DNA from: UBA2767 sp965228625
GTDB taxonomy: Bacteria > Pseudomonadota > Alphaproteobacteria > Rhizobiales > Methyloligellaceae
Direction: 5' to 3'
DNA length: 64,000 bases
Assembly (NCBI GenBank): GCA_965228625.1
Contig: OZ245829.1
Coordinates: 3,348,001 to 3,412,000 of the forward strand
The position numbers and the translations under genes were made by a program. The notes beneath the pieces are model-generated. The model saw only the letters and a program-made list of their open reading frames with translations, had not been told where the DNA came from and ran no database searches. The number at the start of each line of letters is the position of its first letter. Within the stretch, counting starts at the first letter, position 1. This document shows positions 45,341-54,617 of this stretch, piece by piece.

Positions 45341-45949
45341 ATGACTGATAACAAGAACGAAACCCTCCTGTTTTTCCCAACCGTCGTGCGGGAGATCCAG
45401 ATCGCCGACGCCGGGAAACTCAACGAGACGATTGACATCGGGATCGAGCGTATCCGCTCGACCGAACCGAATTCCCTGCCGGCGACGTGGAGCTGTGACC
45501 TCTACACCACCATCGGCAGTCCGACGACCCTTCTGCAGCACAAGGAATTCGAGCCTTTGCGCGAGGTCATTCTGCGCGAGGCGAACGATTTTGCGAATGC
45601 GCTCGAACTGGAAATCGACCGTTTTCCGCTCAAGTTTACCGAGTGCTGGCTCAACATATACGGCGAGGGCCATGCCCAGGAAGTCCATCACCACTCCAAC
45701 GCGGTGATCAGCGGCATCTACTACGCCAAGGCGCCCGCCGGCAGCGGCGATTTGCTCATCCATTCGCCTTACATGGACATCATGCTCGACCCGCCGACGC
45801 GCAAGTCCAACGGCCTGAACGTCAAGGTCATGCCGGTCACGCCGAAGGAAGGCAAGATGATCCTGTTTCAGAGCTTCGTGAAACACTCGGTCAAGCCGAC
45901 GCGCGGCAAGGCGGAGCGCATATCGATCGCCTTCAACCTCACGATGTGA
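45341..45949 (+). CDS. 2OG-Fe(II) oxygenase family protein (TIGR02466-like)
   Basis: 202-aa cupin-fold oxygenase-like protein. The segment HAQEVHHHSNAVISGIYYAKAP (about residues 111-132) carries the likely metal-binding His, and LFQSFVKHSVKPTRGKAERISIAFNL (about 175-200) the second His (His182) and the Arg for 2-oxoglutarate (Arg193). Members of this family are often found in phages and marine alphaproteobacteria, with unknown substrates. It lies 21 bases after the DUF1178 gene. Confidence 0.83.
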   Translation: MTDNKNETLLFFPTVVREIQIADAGKLNETIDIGIERIRSTEPNSLPATWSCDLYTTIGSPTTLLQHKEFEPLREVILREANDFANALELEIDRFPLKFTECWLNIYGEGHAQEVHHHSNAVISGIYYAKAPAGSGDLLIHSPYMDIMLDPPTRKSNGLNVKVMPVTPKEGKMILFQSFVKHSVKPTRGKAERISIAFNLTM

Positions 45950-45964
45950 GGGGCGGTTGCGCGA

Positions 45965-46735
45965 TCACGCGGGCCGCGACGCGGCCATCAGGTAATTGAC
46001 GTCGGTATCCGAAGACAGGCGCCAGGAATCCGCCAGAGGATCGAACACCAGTCCTTTTCGCGATACCTCCTGCAGTCCGGCCTGCTGACAGGCGCTCACA
46101 AGTTCGGAAGGCGTCACGAACCGGTCCCAGCGATGTGTGCCGACGGGCAACCAACGCAAGACGTACTCCGCGCCGACAATGGCCAGCCCATAGGACTTGA
46201 GCGTGCGGTTGATGGTTGAGAGCAGCATGATGCCGCCGGGGCGCACGAGTTCGGCCGTGACCTTTAGAAACTCCGGTACATCGGGCACGTGCTCCACGAC
46301 CTCGAGTGCGAGAACCGCATCGAATTGAGCACCCGCCGCCGCGAGGCTTTCCGCACGGTCGGCGCGGTAGTCGATATCAAGTCCCTGGGCCTGGGCATGC
46401 GTGCGCGCCGCATGGATGCTGTCCTCCGCCGGGTCGAGGCCGGTGACCGTCGCGCCGAGCCGCGCCAGGGGCTCGCAAATGAGACCGCCGCCGCAGCCGA
46501 TATCCACCATCTTCAACCCGTCGAACGGTTTCAGGTCCCGTTCATTGCGCCCGAAATGCCAACACAACTGGTCACGGATGAATGTGAGCCTGGCCGGATT
46601 GAGCGCGTGCAATGGCCGGAACTTCCCGTTCGGGTCCCACCACTCGTCTGCCATCGCGGCAAAACGCGCAACCTCCCGCTCATCGAGAGTGCGCTGCCCT
46701 GCGGCGGGCGGGTTTGGCTCAAGGAGCTCCGACAT
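45965..46735 (-). CDS. ubiG: 3-demethylubiquinol 3-O-methyltransferase
   Basis: 256-aa O-methyltransferase acting twice in ubiquinone synthesis (on a catechol precursor and on demethylubiquinol). The N-terminal EREVARFAAMADEWWDPNGKFRPLHALNPAR, the SAM motif VDIGCGGGLICEPLARLGATVTGLDPAEDSI and the loop with INRTLKSYGLAIVGAEYVLRWLPVGTHRWDRF identify UbiG with confidence. The start ATG 46735 lacks a clear ribosome site; a TTG twelve codons upstream is the alternative. Divergent from lysC. Confidence 0.95.
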   Translation of the reverse strand: MSELLEPNPPAAGQRTLDEREVARFAAMADEWWDPNGKFRPLHALNPARLTFIRDQLCWHFGRNERDLKPFDGLKMVDIGCGGGLICEPLARLGATVTGLDPAEDSIHAARTHAQAQGLDIDYRADRAESLAAAGAQFDAVLALEVVEHVPDVPEFLKVTAELVRPGGIMLLSTINRTLKSYGLAIVGAEYVLRWLPVGTHRWDRFVTPSELVSACQQAGLQEVSRKGLVFDPLADSWRLSSDTDVNYLMAASRPA

Positions 46736-46915
46736 GCGCCCATTGGGGGTGCGCGCGGGCGCAATTGTCAAGCGTGCTTCGCGTTTGTTGCAGGTCGCAG
46801 GCTAAGCGACTAAGAATACGCGCGATTTGCACGCGGGCCGGATTACCGGCCATCGCCACGACCTGTGGCAATGAGGGAAATCGTTGCGCGTGCGTCAGAT
46901 TGAACGGGATCAGCC

Positions 46916-48163
46916 ATGGCCCTTCTTGTGCTGAAGTTTGGTGGGACGTCGGTGGCGGACCTGGAGCGCATTCGCGCCGCCGCCGCGCACATCAAGCGCG
47001 AGATCGACGCCGGCAATCAGTGCGCCGTCGTGGTGTCGGCCATGGGCGACCAGACCGACATGCTCGTGTCCTGGACGCGCGAGGCCGCGGCCCTCCATGA
47101 TGCGCGCGAATACGACGTGGTGGTCTCGACGGGCGAACAGGTCACCTGCGGACTGCTTTCGATCATTCTCCAGAACATGGGTGTGCCGGCCCGTTCCTGG
47201 CTCGGCTGGCAGCTTCCCATTCGTACCGACGGCGCACATGGCGCCGCGCGCATTCTCGACATCGAGACCGACCGGCTCAAATCCCGCCTGAAGAACGGCG
47301 AGGTTGCCGTCGTCCCCGGTTTCCAGGGGCTGAGCGCGGATGGCCGTATCACGACGCTCGGACGGGGCGGTTCCGACACGAGCGCCGTGGCGCTCGCAGC
47401 CGCGCTTGGCGCGGACCGGTGTGATATCTATACCGACGTGGATGGCATTTACACGGGCGATCCGCGCATCGTTCCGCATGCGCGCCGTCTTGACAAAATC
47501 TCGTACGAGGAGATGTTGGAAACGGCTTCGCTGGGCGCAAAAGTCTTGCAGACGCGGTCGGTTCAGCTCGCGATGGTTCACCAGGTCCGCCTCCTTGTGC
47601 GATCGAGTTTTGAGCCTGCCGATGCCGGGCACGACGGCGGCAGTCACACGGGGACACTGGTCTGCGACGAGGATGAGATAGTGGAACAGCAGGTTGTCAG
47701 CGGAATCGCCTACACCAAGGATGAGGCAAAGGTCACGCTCATCGGTGTCGAGGATAAACCGGGCGTTGCCGCTCGCGTTTTTGGTCCCCTCGCGGATGCG
47801 AATATCAACGTCGACATGATCGTTCAGAATGTCTCCGGCGACGGCAAGACAACCGACCTGACCTTCACCGTAAGCGACGCGGATCTGGACCGCGCGCTCG
47901 ATGTGTTACAGAAGGTCAAGACAGATATTGCGTATGAGGATCTGCGCGGCTCGACCGAGATCGTCAAGGTTTCGGTGATCGGCATCGGCATGCGCAGCCA
48001 TGCGGGCGTGGCGTCGCAGATGTTCGACGCTCTGGCAGACAAGGGCATCAACATTGAGGCGATCTCGACATCCGAGATCAAGATCAGCGTCTTGATCGAC
48101 GCGGCATATGCCGAACTCGCTGTGCGAACGCTGCACTCGCTTTACGGCCTCGACAACGCCTGA
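46916..48163 (+). CDS. lysC: Aspartate kinase
   Basis: 415-aa enzyme phosphorylating aspartate as the first step to lysine, threonine, methionine and diaminopimelate. The start is MALLVLKFGGTSVADLERI with the conserved KFGGTSV. VSTGEQVTCGLL and GRGGSDTSAVALAAAL complete the kinase domain, to about residue 245. Two ACT regulatory domains follow (about 265-410), so feedback inhibition by lysine and/or threonine is expected. ubiG-lysC-ptsP is a conserved order in Rhizobiales. Confidence 0.97.
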   Translation: MALLVLKFGGTSVADLERIRAAAAHIKREIDAGNQCAVVVSAMGDQTDMLVSWTREAAALHDAREYDVVVSTGEQVTCGLLSIILQNMGVPARSWLGWQLPIRTDGAHGAARILDIETDRLKSRLKNGEVAVVPGFQGLSADGRITTLGRGGSDTSAVALAAALGADRCDIYTDVDGIYTGDPRIVPHARRLDKISYEEMLETASLGAKVLQTRSVQLAMVHQVRLLVRSSFEPADAGHDGGSHTGTLVCDEDEIVEQQVVSGIAYTKDEAKVTLIGVEDKPGVAARVFGPLADANINVDMIVQNVSGDGKTTDLTFTVSDADLDRALDVLQKVKTDIAYEDLRGSTEIVKVSVIGIGMRSHAGVASQMFDALADKGINIEAISTSEIKISVLIDAAYAELAVRTLHSLYGLDNA

Positions 48164-48261
48164 CATTGGAGCTCGGGCTACGCAGGGCGGGCACCCGGCA
48201 TACGGGCGCCAGGCCCCGAATGCGGACAGCATCCGGCAGGATAAACAGAGACTGATTTCTG

Positions 48262-50508
48262 ATGGCAGCAACGATTGGAGCACCACGCGTATTGCTCCGC
48301 CGCCTGCGCGAAACCATGGCGATCCAGGAAGGCGGCGAGGTCAAGCTCGCGCGCATCGTCGTGGACATCGCCGCCAACATGGTCGCCGAGGTCTGCTCGA
48401 TTTACTTGCGCCGACGCGACGAGTCGATGGAGCTGGTTGCGACGGAAGGCCTGAACCCGGAGGCGGTACACAATACGCACCTCGCGCGTGGCGAGGGCCT
48501 GGTCGGTCTCGTTGCCTTGCGCGCGGAAGCGGTGAATCTTCCCGAGGCCCGGGACCATCCGTCGTTTTCATACCGGCCCGAAACAGGCGAGGAGATCTAT
48601 CACTCCTTTCTCGGTGTCCCGATCCAGCGGCAGGGCCGGGTGATCGGCGTGCTGACCGTCCAGAATCGCACCCAGCGCAACTACGTTGAGGAAGAGGTCG
48701 AGGCGCTTCAGATCGTTGCGATGGTTCTGGCCGAGATGATCGCGTCCGATCAGCTTGGCCCCTCGCGGACGGGAAGCCGGTCCATCGGCCAGGTCGTGGC
48801 CGGCGTCCCTCTTTCCGACGGTATCGCGAACGGTCATGTGGTGCTGCACGTGCCGCGCGTGGCGGTCGATACGCTGATTGCCGACAATCCCGATCATGAA
48901 GCGCAACGCCTCTCCGAGGCCATCGACAAGCTTCGTTCGACGATAGACGACATGCTGTCCCGCGGCGACGTGGCCCGCGCCGGTGAGCACCGCGATGTGC
49001 TCGAGGCATACCGGATGTTCGCCCACGACCGGGGCTGGATCAGGCGCATGAACGAAGCGGTCGCGACCGGGCTGACGGCGGAAGCCGCGGTGGCCAAGGT
49101 GCAGAACGAAACGCGCGCGCGCGTGGTGAACCAGACGGCGCCGTTTCTGCGCGAGCGTTTCAACGACCTCAATGACTTGTCGAACCGGCTGCTGCGGATG
49201 CTCACCGGGCGGTCGACGGCTGTCGAGGATGAACTGCCCGACGACACGATACTCGTGGCCCACTCGATGGGGCCTGCGGAGCTGTTGGACTATGACCGCA
49301 ACAAGGTCCGCGCCCTTGTTCTCGAGGAGGGCGGGCATGCAAGTCATGTCGCAATCGTTGCGCGCGCACTGAGTCTTCCCGCCGTTGGCCAGGCGGACGG
49401 GATTCTGAACAAGCTGGATTCTTCCGATCCGATCGTGGTCGATGCCGAAGCGGGCGAAGTCCACATCCGGCCGACGCCGGATGTGATCTCCGGCTACAAG
49501 GACAAGGAACGCCTGAAGGCCCAGCGCGAAGCGCGGTACGCCAAGATCAAGGAAAAGCCGGCGAAGACACGGGACGGCGTCGAAATCGAGCTTCTTATGA
49601 ACGCAGGTCTGATGGTCGACCTGCCGCATCTGCATGAAACCGGTGCGGCCGGCATCGGACTGTTCAGGACCGAATTCCAGTTCATGATCGCATCAACGTT
49701 TCCGCGTCCCGATGAACAGCAGAGGATGTACGCCGAGGTCCTTGATGCGGTCGGTGACAAGCCCGTCGTGTTCCGCTCGCTCGATGTCGGCGGCGACAAG
49801 GTGCTGCCCTATCTGCGTTCGTCCCATGAAGAGAATCCTGCATTGGGTTGGCGCGCGATTCGCATGGCGCTGGACCGGCCGGCGCTCCTGCGGACGCAAT
49901 TGCGGGCCTTGATGCGGGCGGCTCAGGGACGCGAGGTTCGCATCATGCTGCCGATGGTGTCGGATGTGACCGAGTTGGAGAGTGCCCGCGAACTGATCGA
50001 CAAGGAAGTCCGGCACATGGTGCTGCACGGCTATACGCTGCCGCACCGGTTGCTGCTCGGTGTCATGATCGAAGTGCCTGCTCTTGTCTGGCAGTTGGAC
50101 CGGTTGCTTCCGCTTGTCGACTTCGCCTCCGTCGGGAGCAATGACCTGTTGCAGTTCCTGTTCGCCGCGGATCGCACCAATCTCCAGGTTGCGCAGCGTT
50201 TCGACCCGTTGTCGTATCCGGTGCTCCGTGTACTGAGTGAAGTTGCGACAAAAGCGCGCACGCACGACGTGCCCGTCACCCTTTGCGGGGAAATGGCGGG
50301 CGACCCGCTTGAGGCGATGGCTTTGGTCGCGATCGGGTTCCGGTCGATTTCCATGGCGCCGTCGTCCATCGGGCCGGTCAAGGCGATGATCCGGTCGCTT
50401 GAATTGGCGGCGGTGGAGCAATCGCTGCACTACGCGCTTTCCGGAGATGTTGGCGACATCCGTCAGCATTTGCAGGGCTTCGCGGCGACGCATGATGTCG
50501 AGATTTGA
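48262..50508 (+). CDS. ptsP: Phosphoenolpyruvate-protein phosphotransferase EI-Ntr
   Basis: 748-aa first enzyme of the nitrogen-related phosphotransferase system. It passes phosphate from PEP to NPr and thence to EIIA-Ntr. The N-terminal GAF domain (about residues 15-160) is the glutamine/2-oxoglutarate sensor. The HPr-binding and swivelling domain carries the phosphohistidine motif GGHASHVAIVAR (His362). The PEP-binding TIM barrel is at about 420-700 and includes the GIGLFRTEFQFM and LCGEMAGDP motifs. Follows lysC by 98 bases. Confidence 0.95.
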   Translation: MAATIGAPRVLLRRLRETMAIQEGGEVKLARIVVDIAANMVAEVCSIYLRRRDESMELVATEGLNPEAVHNTHLARGEGLVGLVALRAEAVNLPEARDHPSFSYRPETGEEIYHSFLGVPIQRQGRVIGVLTVQNRTQRNYVEEEVEALQIVAMVLAEMIASDQLGPSRTGSRSIGQVVAGVPLSDGIANGHVVLHVPRVAVDTLIADNPDHEAQRLSEAIDKLRSTIDDMLSRGDVARAGEHRDVLEAYRMFAHDRGWIRRMNEAVATGLTAEAAVAKVQNETRARVVNQTAPFLRERFNDLNDLSNRLLRMLTGRSTAVEDELPDDTILVAHSMGPAELLDYDRNKVRALVLEEGGHASHVAIVARALSLPAVGQADGILNKLDSSDPIVVDAEAGEVHIRPTPDVISGYKDKERLKAQREARYAKIKEKPAKTRDGVEIELLMNAGLMVDLPHLHETGAAGIGLFRTEFQFMIASTFPRPDEQQRMYAEVLDAVGDKPVVFRSLDVGGDKVLPYLRSSHEENPALGWRAIRMALDRPALLRTQLRALMRAAQGREVRIMLPMVSDVTELESARELIDKEVRHMVLHGYTLPHRLLLGVMIEVPALVWQLDRLLPLVDFASVGSNDLLQFLFAADRTNLQVAQRFDPLSYPVLRVLSEVATKARTHDVPVTLCGEMAGDPLEAMALVAIGFRSISMAPSSIGPVKAMIRSLELAAVEQSLHYALSGDVGDIRQHLQGFAATHDVEI

Positions 50509-50654
50509 CCGCGCGCCTCGATCGCACGTTGCAGCCGAGCGTCGTATTGGCTTTAATCAGGCCACATTGATCAGTCATTTGCGTGTGCGGGGTTGTTGGA
50601 CATCGGCGCGGGTGATTCCGATCGCAGGCGCGGCAAGAAGGACAAGTCGGGGAT

Positions 50655-51494
50655 ATGTCGTCGCAACGAAGCGGGGCGGTTGCTGCTTCCTCTGATGGAG
50701 GCGGCGCGGCACGCGCGCATGTCCAATCGACGAAGCCAATGCAGGCAGGTCACGACACAGAGGTGGGGACCATATTCTGCGAGATGCGCCGCGCCATGGG
50801 CGTTTCGAAGGAACGCATAGCCGGACGCCTGGCGACATCCGTTCAGACAATAGACATCCTGGAAAGCGGAGACCTTCTCGCCCTGCCGGATTGGGCGGAG
50901 GTGAGCCGGATCGTCACGGCATACACGGCGCAGTTGGGGTTGGACGCGCGGCCCATACTTCGCCGCATGAAGGTCCAGATCGATGCTCTGCAACAGGGGT
51001 CGCCGCCGCATGCGGCACCCGGTCCCGCCGCGGCCGCCGCAGCGGCTGAACCTCCGCCGCAACCCTCAGTCAAGCAGCCTCAGGATGCGCGGATGGAAGC
51101 CGAAGCGCCGCCGGCAAGCGCCGCTCCGGGCGGATTGAACTTCGATGCGCCAAGCGAAAAGTCCGACTTGTTGCCTCTGGAGGCGCAGCTCGCGCAGGCT
51201 TCCGGGAGCGCGGATACGGACGGCACCCTGGTGACGCAGAAGGCACGCGCCACCCGTCTCATCCGAGCATCCGGTAGTTGGCTGGCGCTGTTCGGTCTCG
51301 CCTGCATTCTCGGCCTTGGCGTGTGGTTTGCCTCGCAAAACCCGAAGACGATGTGGAGCGCCGTCGACAATCTGCCGGACCCGCTTCCCGGGGCAATGCG
51401 CGGTGCCTGGGACCTCATCCGTCCGCTTGATGAGCCGGAACCGCGCCCGCAGATTTCCGATCCTGACAACCGGAAGTCCGACAGGCTGCAGTAA
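50655..51494 (+). CDS. RodZ-like helix-turn-helix membrane protein
   Basis: 279-aa protein with an N-terminal helix-turn-helix of the RodZ type (about residues 38-85, MRRAMGVSKERIAGRLATSVQTIDILESGD), a Pro/Ala-rich low-complexity linker (about 110-190), one membrane helix (about 207-228: LALFGLACILGLGVWFAS) and a short periplasmic tail. This layout matches shape or division proteins such as RodZ that couple MreB to the envelope, but the periplasmic RodZ beta-domain is missing. The position between ptsP and prfA is typical of Rhizobiales. Confidence 0.75.
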   Translation: MSSQRSGAVAASSDGGGAARAHVQSTKPMQAGHDTEVGTIFCEMRRAMGVSKERIAGRLATSVQTIDILESGDLLALPDWAEVSRIVTAYTAQLGLDARPILRRMKVQIDALQQGSPPHAAPGPAAAAAAAEPPPQPSVKQPQDARMEAEAPPASAAPGGLNFDAPSEKSDLLPLEAQLAQASGSADTDGTLVTQKARATRLIRASGSWLALFGLACILGLGVWFASQNPKTMWSAVDNLPDPLPGAMRGAWDLIRPLDEPEPRPQISDPDNRKSDRLQ

Positions 51495-51547
51495 AACGCT
51501 GTATCGGTTCGTTGCCCCGGCACCCAAAAATCGTGTAACTGAGCGCG

Positions 51548-52639
51548 ATGTCCGCAATTCCCGAACAGAAACTCGAGCAGCTTGTGGAGCGGTGGGAGAC
51601 GGTACAGCGCGAACTCGCGGCCGGTCCCGAACAGGCAACCTATGTCCGTCTCGCCCGCGAATTTGCCGAACTCGATCCGGTGGTGAACGCCATCAATGCG
51701 CTGCGCGCGGCACGCAAGGAGTTCTCGGAGCTCAATGAGATTCTTGCCGACGCCGATGCGGATGCCGAGATGATCGAGCTTGCGAAAACGGAGCTGCAGG
51801 AAATCGAACCCGGCATCGCCGATATGGAGCAGAGCCTCAGGCTCTTGCTTCTGCCCAAGGACGCGGCGGACGAGAAAAACGTCATTCTCGAGGTGCGCGC
51901 CGGAACCGGCGGCGACGAGGCGGCGCTGTTCGCCGGCGATTTGTACCGCATGTATCAGCGTTACGCGGATCTGAAGGGATGGAAGATCGAGATCATTTCC
52001 GCAAGCGACGCACCGCTTGGCGGGTTCAAGGAAGTGATCGCCAATGTCAGCGGCCGGGGCGCCTTCGCCCGGTTGAAGTACGAGTCAGGCGTGCACCGCG
52101 TCCAGCGGGTACCGGAAACGGAATCGAGTGGTCGGATCCATACGTCGGCGGCGACGGTAGCGGTGCTTCCCGAAGCGGAGGAGGTCGATGTCGAGATCGA
52201 CGAGAAGGATCTGCGTGTGGACGTGTTTCGCGCCAGCGGTCCGGGCGGGCAGTCGGTCAACACGACCGACAGCGCGGTTCGCATCACCCATCTGCCGACC
52301 GGGATCGTGGTCAGCCAGCAGGACGAAAAATCCCAGCACAAGAACCGCGCCAAGGCAATGAAGGTGCTGCGCGCGCGCCTTTACGAGGTGGAGCGCGAAA
52401 AGAAGGACGCGGAGCGCGCCGCCGACCGGCGCGGACAGGTTGGCAGCGGAGACCGGTCCCAGCGCATTCGGACGTACAACTTTCCGCAGGGACGCGTCAC
52501 CGATCATCGCATCAACCTGACGCTTCACAAACTCAACGAGGTACTCGAGGGCGGGGGCCTCGACGAAATTATCGATGCGCTCATTACCGAACAGCAGGCA
52601 AGCCAGCTTGCGGCAATCGATGAACAGCCCGCAGCCTAG
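51548..52639 (+). CDS. prfA: Peptide chain release factor 1
   Basis: 363-aa RF1, which decodes UAG and UAA stop codons and triggers peptide release. The GGQ catalytic motif (GPGGQSVN) is at residues 233-235. The stop-recognition tripeptide, PxT in RF1, is PET (189-191) in RVQRVPETESSGRIHTS. The last 20 bases overlap prmC, whose product methylates the GGQ glutamine of this protein. Confidence 0.97.
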   Translation: MSAIPEQKLEQLVERWETVQRELAAGPEQATYVRLAREFAELDPVVNAINALRAARKEFSELNEILADADADAEMIELAKTELQEIEPGIADMEQSLRLLLLPKDAADEKNVILEVRAGTGGDEAALFAGDLYRMYQRYADLKGWKIEIISASDAPLGGFKEVIANVSGRGAFARLKYESGVHRVQRVPETESSGRIHTSAATVAVLPEAEEVDVEIDEKDLRVDVFRASGPGGQSVNTTDSAVRITHLPTGIVVSQQDEKSQHKNRAKAMKVLRARLYEVEREKKDAERAADRRGQVGSGDRSQRIRTYNFPQGRVTDHRINLTLHKLNEVLEGGGLDEIIDALITEQQASQLAAIDEQPAA

Positions 52640-53543
52640 GTCAGCGGAAAGGCGCGATGCGGCTTCGGGTGTGTCGCGGCTCGAGATGTATCGGGAGCTG
52701 GTTTCGGCATTCCGGGCGAGCAGCGTCGCCACGCCTGAACTCGACGCGCGCGTTCTGATGTGTGCGGTGCTCGAGATCAGACACGAGGAGTTCATCGCCG
52801 ACCCGGCGCAGGAAATCCAGGCGGGTGAGCGGGAACATGTGATTGAACTCGCGGGCCGGCGTTGCGCGCGCGAGCCGGTGTCCCGGATCATCGGGACGCG
52901 CGAATTCTGGGGACTGGAATTCGCGATATCGCCCGAGACACTGGACCCGCGCCCGGATACCGAGACCCTGGTGCGCGCCGCTCTCGAGGTGCTGGATGCG
53001 AAGCCCGGTCGGAGCGCGCCGCTTGTCCTCGACATCGGCACCGGTTCGGGTTGTGTCGTTCTGAGTTTGCTTCACGAGCTCGGCTCGGGCACCGGTGTGG
53101 GAACGGACATTTCCGAGGGCGCGCTGCGCGTTGCGCGCGGCAATGCGAGGCGACACGGGCTCGCGGCGCGCTCAAGTTTCGTCCGCACGTCCTGGACGGC
53201 GGCGCTTGATGGCGTCTTCGATCTGGTTGTTTCGAACCCCCCCTACATTCGGAGCAATGCGATCGGGAAGCTCGCGCCCGAGGTGCGCGACCACGACCCG
53301 GGACACGCGCTGGATGGCGGCGACGATGGGCTCGATGCCTATCGCGCCATCGTTCCAGCCTTGTCGCGCTGCCTGGCGCCCGGAGCGTGGGTTGTTTTCG
53401 AGGTCGGGGCGGAACAGGCGGAGCGTGTCGGCAAGATGCTCGATGACGGAACGGCCGCGCTCAGGTTCGGTCCGGTTCGCTATTGGCGCGACCTCGCGGG
53501 TTGCGTTCGCTGCGTCGGGGCGAAACGTTTACCGGTACTTTAG
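52620..53543 (+). CDS. prmC: Release factor glutamine N5-methyltransferase PrmC
   Basis: 307-aa methyltransferase that modifies the GGQ glutamine of release factors. The substrate motif NPPY is at residues 206-209 (DLVVSNPPYIRS) and the SAM loop LVLDIGTGSGCVVLSLLHEL near 135-154. The ATG at 52620 lies inside the prfA end (20-base overlap), giving a coupled pair. Confidence 0.95.
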   Translation: MNSPQPRSAERRDAASGVSRLEMYRELVSAFRASSVATPELDARVLMCAVLEIRHEEFIADPAQEIQAGEREHVIELAGRRCAREPVSRIIGTREFWGLEFAISPETLDPRPDTETLVRAALEVLDAKPGRSAPLVLDIGTGSGCVVLSLLHELGSGTGVGTDISEGALRVARGNARRHGLAARSSFVRTSWTAALDGVFDLVVSNPPYIRSNAIGKLAPEVRDHDPGHALDGGDDGLDAYRAIVPALSRCLAPGAWVVFEVGAEQAERVGKMLDDGTAALRFGPVRYWRDLAGCVRCVGAKRLPVL

Positions 53544-53966
53544 GCCGCCAGAAAAAGGGGCTTGGAAATTGTGCACGATCACGCTAGGTTGACCTCACTA
53601 GACGCGCTTGAACCTCTTGGGCGTGTTGATGTGAGCAAGCCAAAAATAGCCGGAAACGAAGCGTTCGAAAGACACCGGGCGTGTCTTTAGGTATGGCGCG
53701 GAGTTCGAATTCAGATCGGCTAGGGTGTCCCAGAGACCGGGGCCGCGAGTGACAGGGTCCAGTCTGACGGGACAAGTTCTTGCTGAGATGGCTTTGGAAA
53801 AGCAATCCCGAGGAATCAGATTCCAGATCCTGGTGAGATTGAATCCTTCAAGGCCGTTCGGGGGGACGTAGGAGACAAACGGGGCACTGCAATCCAGAAC
53901 GACCGATGACTGGTTGCTAGCCAGGCTGGCTGCAAACGTGTTTGACGACTGGACAGGACATACAGG
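53544..53966. other. Intergenic region prmC / DUF4167
   Basis: Reads as lower-GC than the neighbours. The minus strand is open from about 53930 to a stop at 53598 with a protein-like end (ERFVSGYFWLAHINTPKRFKRV-type), but I cannot find a good start or ribosome site. The plus-strand promoter of the DUF4167 gene must also lie here. Confidence 0.4.
53598..53930 (-). pseudogene. Possible gene remnant, minus strand
   Basis: An open stretch of about 110 codons, ending in TAG at 53600-53598, with plausible residue composition (VSYVPPNGLEGFNLTRIW, then DTLADLNSNSAPYLKTRP). No in-frame ATG or good ribosome site exists in this part, and base composition is unlike that of the neighbours. It may be the C-terminal remnant of an acquired gene; it may equally be chance. 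Confidence 0.25.
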
Positions 53967-54587
53967 ATGGCCAACGCAACAAGAAAGCCGATGAGGCAAG
54001 GTCAACAAAATCGCCGTGGGCGTGGACGTGGCCGCAACAAGGCTCAAAACCCATTAAGCCGCAATTACGAATCCAACGGACCCGACGTGAAGATACGCGG
54101 GACCGCGGCACATATCGCGGAGAAGTACGCCTCCCTAGCCCGCGACGCCCTATCCTCCGGAGATACGGTTGCCGGCGAGAGCTATCTCCAGCATGCGGAG
54201 CACTATAACCGGATCATCATGGCCAACCAGGCGCCGCAGCCCGAAGGGCTCAACGGCTCCGGTGCGGAACGGCCGCAACCCGAGAAGGTCGCGGACGAAG
54301 CCGACGGCAAACAGCCGGATGCCAACCAGAAACAGCCGGATGCCAACCAGAAAGAGAAGGCCGCCGTCGGTAAATCCGATGGCAAGGGCAACAGCGACGA
54401 TGGCCTGTTGCGCACGCTCTCCCGCACGACCAACAAGGGCAATGGCAAATCGGCCGCCGCTTCCAAGGCGGACGATGCGCCCGTGGACGATGAGGCGGAA
54501 GTGGAAGAGGCGCCCAAGAAGAGCCGAGCCGACGAAGCGCCCAAGAAGAGCCGGACCGACGAGACCCCCGACGAAGCGGTCACCTGA
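53967..54587 (+). CDS. DUF4167 domain-containing protein
   Basis: 206-aa protein of the DUF4167 family, almost restricted to Alphaproteobacteria and often found after prmC. The conserved part is the first 90 residues (RRGRGRGRNKAQNPLSRNYESNGPDVKIRGTA, then AEKYASLARDALSSGDTVAGESYLQHAEHYNRII), which is basic and then helical. The rest is charged low-complexity with two internal repeats. The role is unknown; the Arg-rich start suggests RNA binding. Confidence 0.92.
   Translation: MANATRKPMRQGQQNRRGRGRGRNKAQNPLSRNYESNGPDVKIRGTAAHIAEKYASLARDALSSGDTVAGESYLQHAEHYNRIIMANQAPQPEGLNGSGAERPQPEKVADEADGKQPDANQKQPDANQKEKAAVGKSDGKGNSDDGLLRTLSRTTNKGNGKSAAASKADDAPVDDEAEVEEAPKKSRADEAPKKSRTDETPDEAVT
54309..54350 (+). 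repeat. Two tandem 21-bp repeats in the DUF4167 gene
   Basis: Two identical copies (54309-54329 and 54330-54350) encode KQPDANQ twice in the acidic/polar tail. A second, protein-level repeat (APKKSRADE/APKKSRTDE) follows near the end, so the tail seems prone to slippage. Confidence 0.9.
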
Positions 54588-54617
54588 GCCCTTCCGACCC
54601 GGACGTGCCCTGAGGCT

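Noticed and set aside
46735..46771. TTGACA upstream of ubiG as a -35 element
   Set aside because: No -10-like hexamer at 16-18 bases, and it falls inside the possible extended ubiG frame.
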